Shown piece by piece: positions 55,401-64,000 of a DNA stretch of 64,000 nucleotides. The stretch spans positions 895,999-959,998 of the forward strand of contig JAJHZJ010000008.1 in assembly GCA_023548195.1 (NCBI GenBank). The letters run 5' to 3'. Positions within the stretch are counted from its first letter, which is position 1. Each line of letters starts with the position of its first letter. The notes below the pieces were generated by a model. It worked only from the letters and a program-made list of their open reading frames with translations, did not search any database and was not told the DNA's origin. The translations under genes were made by a program, and so were the position numbers. The stretch comes from Bettongia penicillata ogilbyi (Eukaryota; Chordata; Mammalia; Diprotodontia; Potoroidae).

Positions 55401-56125
55401 AAACTCACTCAGCTTGTTCTATATTAGAAAAAGACAGGCTCTGTACAATTACATATTTTATGCATTTTGTATGGCTTTCTGCTTTCATATATATGAAAAA
55501 GGGTATATTGTTACTTGTTTTAATATAGATATTTGAGAAAATAATTGCTCAAGATGTGAACTAGATCCCCTAATCATAGCAAGACAAAACTAGAGTTTCT
55601 AGCTCCTTTCTGAGGAGACAGTTAAAGAAATACCTAATGAAATTGCTAGCACATACCATCATGATCAAGCATGACATTAAAAAGAATTAGTCAGCTTTTC
55701 CCATATTTTAACACACAGTATGTTGAGAGGAACTTCTGTAATGAATAGATTTCCCAGAGACAATTCTTGCCCCTTGAGCCTGTCATAGTGTCTTTTTACA
55801 GTGAGTGGTTAAATTGTTAATATTTCCATAAGGAAGCTCAACTATTTGTTTTTGCCCATTTTTTTAGCCAATATTTTGAAAATACTGAATTCCAAAAAAA
55901 CAATTTCAAAAAAGGGTATACAAAATACATACTCTATAGAATGCTATATCAGGCATTGGACAAGAAGGAAATTTAGGTAAGATATAGTACCTGCCTTCAT
56001 GGATTTCTTGCATTACTAGATGCGTATATGACACACACGGAATTTTTATATACTTTTACATTTGGTAATCTGTAATTTGTCAATGTTGTTATCCCTTCCC
56101 TGGATTAATCAAACAATCAGTCATT
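52476..56125. other. Long unassigned AT-rich stretch
   Basis: Apart from an A run (52788-52803) and another at 53755-53767, I recognise no transposon or exon over 3.6 kb. 52900-53160 and 54950-55330 are complex sequence. A 62-codon ORF at 55029-55217 has no motif. Old, diverged repeats may be hidden here. Confidence 0.4.
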
Positions 56126-56129
56126 GGAT

Positions 56130-56322
56130 CCTAGACTTACAGCTAGAGGAGCATTTAGAACTAACATCTAGTGCAATTGCCTCATTTGGAAGAAGAGGCA
56201 AAGTAAGCCCTATTGAGGTGAAATGTCTTGTCTGATGTCACACTGATGATAAATAGTGGAATTCAGATGTGAACCCAAGTCCTCAGTTGCTAAATTCAGC
56301 ATTATTTTCAATGCATCATCAA
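56130..56322 (-). repeat. T2 MIR-like SINE, antisense
   Basis: 'ttggatcctagacttacagc', 'tagaggagcatttagaacta', 'acatctagtgcaattgcctc', 'tcttgtctgatgtcacactg' and 'cagatgtgaacccaagtcct'. Confidence 0.82.
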
Positions 56323-56324
56323 TA

Positions 56325-56440
56325 GTTATATATTAAATGCCTAATATGGGCCAGATATTATTGCTATATTCTGGATATATAAAGGTACAAATGAAAGAAC
56401 TCCTGTTTTTAAGAAGTTCTAATTCATAGATAAAAGTTAT
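56325..56440 (-). mobile_element. L2 LINE 3' terminus, antisense
   Basis: 'tatattaaatgcctaatatg', 'ggccagatattattgctata', 'ttctggatatataaaggtac' and 'gaagttctaattcatagata'. Confidence 0.75.
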
Positions 56441-56689
56441 TATCCTCTCTGTGGCTTATCAGATAATTTTTGAAAGTTATTTGGCTAAAAAGGACATCAC
56501 GCTTTGGGTAAATGCATGAATATCCCATTCCACTAGTAAAGCTGTTCCTCAGACAAAAGATAGATAATCTATTATCAGAGCCTCAATCCAAGTCTTTAAT
56601 GCTTGGTAGGACATATATGAGTTCATTCTAAAGTCTAACCTGTGAGGACCCTCGGCAATATGAACTTAACCATAGGACTTTGGTAGGAG

Positions 56690-56850
56690 GAAATACAAAA
56701 ATAATACAAAATAAAATGTATATTAAGTAAGTGTATGAGAGGTACAAAACCAAGTGCTTTGTGAGGCCAGTGATAGAAAAGGGAGGGGACTTGGGGGCCA
56801 TGGAAATAATCAAGTTTGAGTTGAATTTTAAAAGCTCGATTCTAGACCAC
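56690..56850 (-). mobile_element. L2 LINE fragment, antisense
   Basis: 'aggtacaaaaccaagtgctt', 'tgtgaggccagtgatagaaa' and 'agtttgagttgaattttaaa' resemble the inverted L2 3' UTR that follows the terminus at 56.3 kb; probably the same copy. Confidence 0.5.
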
Positions 56851-57485
56851 TTCTGGATCTCTAAACAGTACTTATTTTCTTATCACAGAGTAGGTAAAAA
56901 TAGAATAGATCACTACTTTGTATGATTTCTGAGTCTTTTCACATTTGAATCCTCACTACATCTGACTTTGAAGATCTACTCCAATCAAGCCCTAGAGAAT
57001 TATTTAATTTTCTTCTGAGATTTGAATTATCACTATTTTAGTTGCATGATTTCTTAAGTCTAGATTGTGTTTTAGGACATAAAGCCTCTATCTCAGAGGG
57101 TAAATATTTTCTCTAAAGGTGGCATCTAAAAACTATGCCAACCTCAAGTATATAATGCCTAAGTACCATGGATAGTTCACATTTTAACTTTTATTGAATT
57201 AGTTAATGAATCCTAGCTGATTCCTGATGAATCTTGATCTATATCATATTGATTGTGTGTATAAAAATGACTAAAATAGGCTACATTTATCCCAAGTTAA
57301 ATCTATTTCATGTATACCAAGATCTATAGGCCTTTCCTTTCACTAGGAAAAATAATATCTAATGGTATATGCAGAATGATAAGGAAATAATTGTCCTAAG
57401 AGACAGCTAACAAAGGAACTTGAAACTAAAACAGAAAAGGATACTGCAGAGAAGGTAAAGTAGGAACATAGACTGGAGTATTTAC
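56851..57485. other. Unassigned AT-rich sequence
   Basis: Nothing recognised. Confidence 0.4.
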
Positions 57486-57489
57486 TGCC

Positions 57490-57735
57490 TTGCTATGAAT
57501 TTTATTTGTTTGTAATTTTAATTTTAATTTATTTTAATTTAATGAAATCAAACAAGGATTTCTAAAACATAGTATATTAAAAAAGATGATTATACATAAA
57601 ACTGCAAATCTATTATGTACAGCTTGCTATTCTTTTTAAATATGTAATAAAATTATCATGTAACTTTTTTTCCTTTTTTTCTTCTCTCCCTCCCCCTTCC
57701 TTACCCTAGGAATTGCTACCATCAGATAAGTGTTT
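57490..57735. repeat. AT-rich dispersed repeat, copy 3
   Basis: 'aacaaggatttctaaaacat', 'agtatattaaaaaagatgat', 'aaaactgcaaatctattatg', 'tacagcttgctattcttttt', 'aaatatgtaataaaattatc' and 'atgtaacttttttt' align with copies 1 and 2. It then has 'ccctaggaattgctaccatc', comparable with 'agagatggctactag' in copy 1. Confidence 0.8.
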
Positions 57736-58855
57736 GTGATTAAGGGTTAAATGTTGGACTTACATAACTAAAAACAGAAAATTAGCAGCTTCTGTCTACA
57801 TCATCATAGTAACAGATGACTTTCTAGAGTTTTATTTTATAACTTTGGCAGGATTAGTTTGGTTTAATATTTCTTTAAGATTCTCCCAGTAATAACCATA
57901 ACTTGCCATTCTGGGTGCTTAGTGGCTCATCACTGTCTTAAGTGATACTAGAAACAACGGAATAACAATCAGAATATTTCTTTCATTGACATATTGGACG
58001 ATTTTTCTATCACTGCATAGTTTTCATTATTTTTACCACATACCATACTCATTTCTCATAAATGTGTTTTGCATGTTTGGGCTTCACTTTCTAGGTAGGC
58101 AGAGAAATAACTAAGAATTATTGTCCTTGGGACAAGTATCAAAAACCATTAAGAACACAAAAAGTGCACTTATTAGAGGGAAAAAGCAAGACATCACATC
58201 TGGGCAAGACAGAGACATTGGGACACTTAGCAAGAGGTCATTGCTGTTGAGACTCCTAGAGTGATAGGGTGGAGACTAATGGAATATGATGAAGTCAAGA
58301 AAGATGTCACTTTAACATACCATCTTGTGGAAGCCTGCTTTAGCTAATTTCTTTCATTTCTACACTGATGAAGAATTACAGGCAGTGAGTGTCTATAGCC
58401 ACTAGATTTGGTATCTTAGGAAAAAGTCTTAAGTTTCCTCATTCTTTTCATAATTCTGCACACTGGAGAAAAGACTAAGGCTCTCCCCAACCCCTACTAT
58501 ACATTTGTCACTGATTTCCATCTGTGAGTTATCATAAATTCAAGCCCCCACTGGCTATTCATACCTAACTACTACAGGGACTACAGTTTGTAAAACATCT
58601 TCATTTTTAGCTTCCTACTTTTCATTCAATGAATATTTTTTTAGTATGAAACATCAGTTATGGAATCTCTCTCTAGTCAGTGTATTTAATATTTACAGTG
58701 AAATAATTGATGGTTTAGATTACTTTCTAATTTTTGAATTTTTGCCAACTCTCTAGTGAAGGGTTATTCTAGTCTAGAATAAATAATACTTTAAATACCA
58801 TTTTTATCAGTGTTTTCACTGGATTTATATATTTTAGATGACTTATCACACAACA
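57736..58855. other. Unassigned AT-rich sequence
   Basis: No family recognised between the AT-rich repeat and the antisense LINE-1. Confidence 0.4.
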
Positions 58856-58859
58856 CCCT

Positions 58860-59625
58860 CAATTTCCCTTGCAAATGTAACTTTTTTAAGGTTACACATG
58901 TGTATTCATGCGAAACATATTCCCATATTAGTCATATTGTAAAAGAAAACATAGCCCCGCCAAAAAAAATCCTCAAGTAAAAAAATTTAAAATGTGTGCT
59001 TCAAATTGTATTATGACATCATCAGGTGTTTCTCTGGGAATGAATAATATTTTTCATCATAAGTCCATTAGAGCTGTCTTAGATCATTGCATTGCTGAGA
59101 AGAGCTAAGTCATTCACACGATATTGCTATTACTGTGTATAATGTTCTCCTGGTTCTTCTCATTTCACTTTGGATCAATTGATGTAAATCTTTTCCGGTT
59201 CTTCTGAGAGTATCTGCCTCATCATTTCTTAGATCATGATGGATTTCCTCAAACCATATAACACAATTTGTTCAGTCATTCCACAGTGGATGGACATCCC
59301 CTCAGTTTCCAATTCTTTGCCACCAGAAAAGAGCTGCTATAAATATTTTTGCACATCTAAGTCTGTTACTTTTTTTTTTAATCTCTTTCGGGATACAGAC
59401 CTAGTAGTGGTATTGGTATGTCAAAGGGAGTGCATGGTCTTATAGTCCTTCAATCATAGTTCTAAATTGTTCTACCAAATGTTTGAATCCATTCACAATT
59501 CCACCAACAATGCATTAATTTCTCAAATTTCCCACATCCCCTCATATAGCAAATATATAGTTTTATAATTTTTTTTTTTGCATTTCATTGACTTCTCTTA
59601 GAGTTGTTAGCCCACCTGCAATGGA
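58860..59625 (-). mobile_element. LINE-1 3' region, antisense, 770 bp
   Basis: Inverted LINE-1 landmarks: 'catattagtcatattgtaaa', 'tttttcatcataagtccatt', 'tgctgagaagagctaagtca', 'aatgttctcctggttcttct', 'tttccaattctttgccacca', 'gaaaagagctgctataaata', 'gacctagtagtggtattggt', 'ccaccaacaatgcattaatt' and 'ttcccacatcccctcatata'. The right half is the C-terminal part of ORF2 in reverse; the left half is 3' UTR. 5'-truncated, with frame breaks. The 69-codon ORF on the other strand (59236-59445) is meaningless. Confidence 0.9.
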
Positions 59626-59639
59626 CAGTATCTCATGTT

Positions 59640-59842
59640 ATCTAGTACTTTAAAGTTTATAAGGCACTTTCCTCAAGTAGTCACATCAGGCAAGTAAGAA
59701 AACTCTTTTTATCTCTGTTTTATAGGGGCGGAAACTGAGACAGCTTAAGTGACTAATTCAGCATCACTTAGTTAGGAAATGAAGCTTAGATTTCCGAATC
59801 CTCATCTCCTGACTCCAAGTCAGTGATTTTTTTCGCCCATTC
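59640..59842 (-). repeat. T1 MIR/THER-like SINE, antisense
   Basis: 'tactttaaagtttataaggc', 'actttcctcaagtagtcaca', 'gggcggaaactgagacagct', 'taagtgactaattcagcatc' and 'cctgactccaagtcagtg'. Confidence 0.88.
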
Positions 59843-60149
59843 TAACACACTAGTTTTCATGACAAACCCATCCATCAATTTTCTTTTTGTGAAAAGAAAA
59901 ATAAGACAGAAAAGAGGAAGAATGAAAGAAAGATAAAAAGAGAAACAGAACAGTCTTTCAAGTGGCATTACTGAGTTTCAAAATAATTACCATATACAGT
60001 CTTGACTTTTTAAAACTAAATGACAAATACAAAAGGAGTATAAAATTTTGTGAGATCAAATCAGGAAGAGTTAGAAAAAAGATTAATAGACTATAGGGTA
60101 TTTAATTTTGTATTTTCAAATTAATTAAAAGATGGGAGGAATATCAACA
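59843..60149. other. Unassigned sequence
   Basis: Purine-rich around 59890-59945; nothing else recognised. Confidence 0.4.
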
Positions 60150-60285
60150 GATAGAAAGAGAGAAATAGGCCATTCCAGGTACAGAGAGGAAAATTTGCAG
60201 AGGTCTTAGAGGTGGAAATGCACGTGTCCTGTTAAAGAGACAGTAAATAGTTCAAGTTGTCTGAACCATTATTGATGAACTTGGT
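60150..60285 (-). mobile_element. L2 LINE fragment, antisense
   Basis: 'ataggccattccaggtacag', 'agaggaaaatttgcagaggt' and 'cttagaggtggaaatgcacg' correspond to inverted L2 'gagcattccaggcacaggg' and following bases. Confidence 0.65.
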
Positions 60286-61366
60286 GAGGGGTGTGGCAGG
60301 GGTGGACAGGTTGGGAAGGAGAGAATTGCTACTTAATTTTTAAAAATTTATTTTAGAATTTGTATCCCTGAACATTTCTGAGTCAGACTCAATTTGAAGG
60401 TGGAATATCAGGATTCTTTGCCAGAAGAACAGGCTGCTAGAAGATTTATATGCCTTTTCCAAATTTCTATAGCCTTATATGAATATCACTAAATATCAGA
60501 TTTCAAGAACATTTGCGAATAATTAAAAGAATAATTTGTCTGAATCAGTTTAAGTTTCTTTAAAGTAACAGTATTTTATAAGTTTTAATGTGACTATATT
60601 ATCTTCTTCCAGAAAAAAATGAACGAGTTAATAAAATTCTGCTTTATTAAACCGTTCCACCTGGGACTCACTTCCCATCTTTCCACTTATACCCTTAAAA
60701 CATCACTTAATTATAACCATAGAGTCATTTTATGCACTGTACACAAAACAAGGAAACAGTAGACCTTTCATGATCTTTATATTATTAAATCTAATTATTA
60801 TGCATAGCACAGGGCATAATAGTAGTAAGACATAATTCATAGCTGAGAACTGCTTCCAGGCTAACATAAATGTCTCACAGTATTCAAAGTTTATCAAATG
60901 CCTACTATGTGCATGGAACTTGAGGACAATGGTGGAGGAAGAAAGATGAAAAATTACTTTTTCTCTGTCCTGGGATGTCTTTTCTTTCTATCTTCTGTTG
61001 TTCTAATGCAGATTCCTCGAGTGCTTCAATGGAAAGAAAAAAGATATAGGCTTCACTTTTAAGGAAATTTAAATCTTGTGCAAAGGAGAGGTTCCAATTA
61101 TTGAAATGTTTCAAATGGCAGTTTATTTTAAGGTTAAGTGATGATGTGCATTTTCATGTAAAATATAAAGGGAAAGCTTTGCAAAGAAAGTTATTTCTAA
61201 AATAAAATGATTGCTCTCTTCCAGAGGTGATAGTCTAAGACTTTTGTAGAGATAGGGTCATCATAGCAACTGGACTGATGATTTCATTTCTTTAATGTAT
61301 TTTATGAGAAACTCCTTCCACTAAAACAGGTTAGCATCTCTGCATTTATACTCTTATAATGTAAAG

Positions 61367-61368
<2 letters not shown>
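60286..61368. other. Mostly unassigned AT-rich sequence
   Basis: A faint inverted L2 end ('atcaaatgcctactatgtgc') lies at about 60893-60915. Otherwise nothing recognised. Confidence 0.4.

Positions 61369-61418
<50 letters not shown>
61369..61418. repeat. (TA)n microsatellite
   Basis: Fifty bases of uninterrupted TA. Confidence 0.97.
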
Positions 61419-61421
<3 letters not shown>

Positions 61422-61434
61422 TATAATTTATAGT

Positions 61435-61553
61435 CTTAGTTAGCTTAAGTTCAGAGAATTTAAGGGACTTGCCCAGTTAATACATTTCTTAGTCAGAGTT
61501 TGAACTCAGATATTCTTCACTCCAAGCCCAAATACTCAATCCAATATACTTGT
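61435..61553 (-). repeat. MIR-like SINE, antisense
   Basis: 'agagaatttaagggacttgc', 'ccagttaatacatttcttag' and 'tcagagtttgaactcagata' are the inverted body and B-box. Confidence 0.75.
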
Positions 61554-61635
61554 CAGTGACTCAGTTTCCTCATCTGGAAAATGAAATTGTACTTGTCAAT
61601 TTCCAAAGTTCTTACTAGTTCAAAATTTATAGTGT
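61554..61635 (+). repeat. SINE 3' half, sense, head-to-head with the previous one
   Basis: 'gtgactcagtttcctcatct' and 'ggaaaatgaaattgtacttg' then 'caaagttcttactagttc' match the sense 3' half of a T2 SINE. Confidence 0.6.
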
Positions 61636-63305
61636 GTACACTTATCCCTTCCACATAGTGACTTTCCCCACCTCCATTGGAAAGTCAACATAATAAATGA
61701 AATGGGAATTTTGGGGGAAGTTTTACAGATGCTGTAGATGACACACCAGTAGGCAACAGAGAAAAAGTTTGGAAACTCAGAAATGAATAAAATGTATGGA
61801 TATCAACATATTTTATCTTTTAATACCATAATAATTTAGACTTCTTCTGTAGTAGCAAGGGAGGGTCAAAAATTTCAGGTGGATTTTCCAGGTGGAGGCA
61901 GCACTGTGCCCCTAACCCCCATGATGTGAAAGAGATAACCTACTACAGTCATTGGAGAATGGGATCTTATCAGGATGTATAGGAATCTTTATAAACATCA
62001 TTAAGAATTTCTATCTGAAGTCTGAGAAGACAGTGTTTTCTTTAAGGAGTTTGAGTCTTTATATTTTTATGTTTTCAGTTGCAGACATGTTTTCTGTATC
62101 AGTCAAGCTAATGGTAATTCTCTATGTGAAAAAGTAGTTGTATTCTACTAATACTGCCATCCCCTCTACCCTCACACATACCTCATCTGCCCAGCCATTT
62201 ACAGCTCGGTCATTAGGCAAACAAAATTATAGTATTATTAGTAAGCTGAATTGAGCAGTTGTTTTTCCTTTCTGATTTGGGATACCCTGTTTAACTAATC
62301 TCCTCCCTCTACCCAGCCCAGTCTCCTCTCTCCACTAATTGATTCTTAAAAACCCTCAGTTGATTGATTTTCAGTTTCATTGAATTGACAAACTTGATTG
62401 ACTCTCTTTGCATGGGGGAGATATAGCTTCAGACACTTTCCTCACATGCAGGCAGCTTCCTATGAGAGCAAGAAATAATATAGTCAATGCCTCACTGGGC
62501 CCAGTCCCTGATGTTCTCACCTGAGAGAGCTGAGACTTCTTTATTTTCTTAATTGCAACAAATACCACATAATTTCCTAGTTGATAGTTGATAGGAGGAG
62601 CTCTGTGAAGTAAGTCCTTACCAAAACTGCACAGAATCTTAGTGTTGATAATTGCATCCCCCACACTTATATTCAGTCCAGAGAAGTTTGGATCTAGCAC
62701 GTTAATTGCTTCTGGCATATTTCTTAGAGAAGCTTCCTTTGCACCATTGCATAAATGGTTCCAGGGACCTGAGTTATCTAGGTTAACTGAATATATAGAG
62801 CTTGAATTTTCAGTCTAGTCGCCCCAACCCTTTGCTTTCCTTTTGCTTTGGAGATTTGATCTGATGTGCTATTGAGATGATACATGAAAACATTTCAAAC
62901 AGACTGAGGTGAAAATAATTTTAAAACAAAATCCTTCTCACAAGTAAATATAATAACTATGTTTCTTTACACATCATAAAGAAATCCTGAAGCAAGAATA
63001 AATCCTATCAGCATGAGATCTCAGGAACTCCATGGGTCTAGGATCAAACTGTTTTAAGGCAAAGGATAACTGGCATTGTCTGTCACCAAATCACTCTTAA
63101 AAAAAACCCAGATATGAATAACATTGTGTTTCTTACACCAAGATAATTTTAACGATCCACCATAACTAGATATCCAAGTTGATTTTTTAATAATTCTAAC
63201 TCAGGTGCATTTGCATCAATGTAGGTATAATTTTCCTTGCTTAGCTTTGCCATCATTGACAAGTATTCATCCAACAATATTCTTATTTTTAATCTCCAAT
63301 TATGA
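61636..63305. other. Unassigned sequence with a 113-codon minus-strand ORF
   Basis: No transposon recognised. The frame 62718-62377 on the minus strand begins M-P-E-A-I-N-V-L-D-P-N-F and includes a hydrophobic run A-L-T-I-L-F-L-A-L-I-G-S-C-L. It has balanced composition and overlaps no simple repeat, but I recognise no family and see no promoter or splice logic. It may be chance or part of an old element. Confidence 0.35.
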
Positions 63306-63307
63306 TA

Positions 63308-63450
63308 GTCAAGTCAACATATATTTATTATGTAACAGGCACTATACTGAGGATGCAAAGAAAGGGCAAAAAACAAAAAACAAAAAAAACCTTAAGTCCC
63401 AGTTCTCAAGAACCTCACTCTCTAATGGGTGGAGAAAATGAGATAGTTGA
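63308..63450 (-). mobile_element. L2 LINE 3' terminus, antisense
   Basis: 'tcaacatatatttattatgt', 'aacaggcactatactgagga', 'tgcaaagaaagggcaaaaaa', 'tctcaagaacctcactctct' and 'aatgggtggagaaaatgag'. An A-rich (CAAAAAA) slip sits inside. Confidence 0.88.
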
Positions 63451-64000
63451 AAAGTCTGAGAGGCATAGTTTTTGAGTAATTAATAACCAATTTATTAATT
63501 ATACTAGCAGGTAATCAATAACTTGAGGTCATTGTTTCTTTTGGAAACCGAAGACCTGCATGAAAGAGGCTGAATTTTTAAATTCCCTTGGAAAAGGGGA
63601 TGAAAAATCAATTCTGATTGGTTAACAATTAATGAGGGAATGAATATTGTAATGAGAGGGGGGTCTTGTCTAATGAGGGGTTGGGGGACATTACTCTGAT
63701 CATGTCAGCACTTTCCCAGATCGTATTACACCTCTGGTAATCTTACAAAGAATCCATTCTCAACCCATTCATACCTGAATTGTACAATGATGGTGTTACA
63801 GTAAGAATCCCACCAAGATAAGATTATCTTTACACAGAAATAATCTGGGTGGAGTCCTGCCAAAGACTGAGTAGAAAGTCTCATTGTCAGTCCTGTACTT
63901 CACAAGAATTGAACTTTGAATGAGGAAATAAAAAGAGAAGAAAAGCCTCACTAATAACTAGCCTATTGATAATTGGTTATTAAATTTTATTTATATTTTA
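63451..64000. other. Unassigned sequence to the window end
   Basis: No family recognised; contains a G-rich spot (gagaggggggtcttg, about 63655). Confidence 0.4.

Noticed and set aside
59236..59445. 69-codon plus-strand ORF
   Set aside because: It is the reverse strand of a LINE-1 ORF2/3' region.
62377..62718. Annotating the 113-codon ORF as a gene
   Set aside because: No recognisable family or gene context; kept only as an observation.
1..64000. CRISPR array, operon, phage or plasmid features
   Set aside because: No spaced direct repeats, no Shine-Dalgarno/ORF organisation; the repeat content is that of a mammalian genome.
1..64000. tRNA, rRNA and other structural RNA genes
   Set aside because: Tests by eye for A/B boxes with a cloverleaf and for rRNA/snRNA cores found only SINE-embedded tRNA-like promoters.

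Overview
The window looks like vertebrate, almost certainly mammalian and most probably marsupial, non-coding DNA: intergenic or deep intronic. It is AT-rich throughout, has no CpG island, no run of overlapping coding frames, no operon-like structure and no long ORF outside simple repeats. The marsupial inference rests on retroposon families recognised by eye from memory: tRNA-derived SINEs whose 3' end reads 'tctttgccaag...acatgactga', SINEs ending in a 'ggagttccctat' block, a LINE-1 3' end and a LINE-1 5' region of marsupial type, and many CORE-SINE (MIR/THER-like), L2 and L3/CR1 fragments. A RepeatMasker run with a marsupial library would settle each assignment.

For brevity SINEs are given working labels. 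T1 = MIR/THER-like with a long 3' half containing the motif read on the other strand as 'ctcatttgatcc...attttacagatgagg'. T2 = MIR-like ending in a block like 'ctctaaatctatgatcc'. T3 = MIR-like ending in 'gggagttccctat(t/a)ccaat'. T4 = tRNA-derived with the 'ctttgccaa...ggtca...gac' tail. T5 = a marsupial element with 'gtgagggagggctgtgcaaag'. 'L2' means the CR1-clade LINE ending in 'tgcctggcacatagtaggc'.

Layout. 0-10 kb: SINE, L2, L3/CR1 and L1 fragments, ending in a 365-bp CT tract. 10-20 kb: SINEs, L2 antisense, an L1 5' segment carrying a TTTC/TTCC array, an L3/CR1 LINE and a hAT-like DNA transposon. 20-30 kb: SINEs, one hosting a second hAT-like element; a 700-bp L2; the CA/TA array inside a SINE. 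29.7-35.7 kb: the most repeat-poor part, with a 110-bp sequence present twice (90% identical, no gaps, 2,560 bp apart). 35.7-36.5 kb: a nested cluster of SINE, hAT element, L2 end and a T4 SINE with a perfect 14-bp target-site duplication. 38-52 kb: more SINE/L2/L3, one candidate exon at 43.39-43.54 kb, and a 400-bp TTCC tract. 52-64 kb: mostly unassigned AT-rich DNA with a 770-bp antisense L1 segment at 58.9-59.6 kb.

I found no gene I can name, no RNA gene, no CRISPR array and no evidence for a new enzymatic or defence system. The nearest things to novelty are the duplicated 110-bp sequence, the candidate exon and the nested transposon histories.
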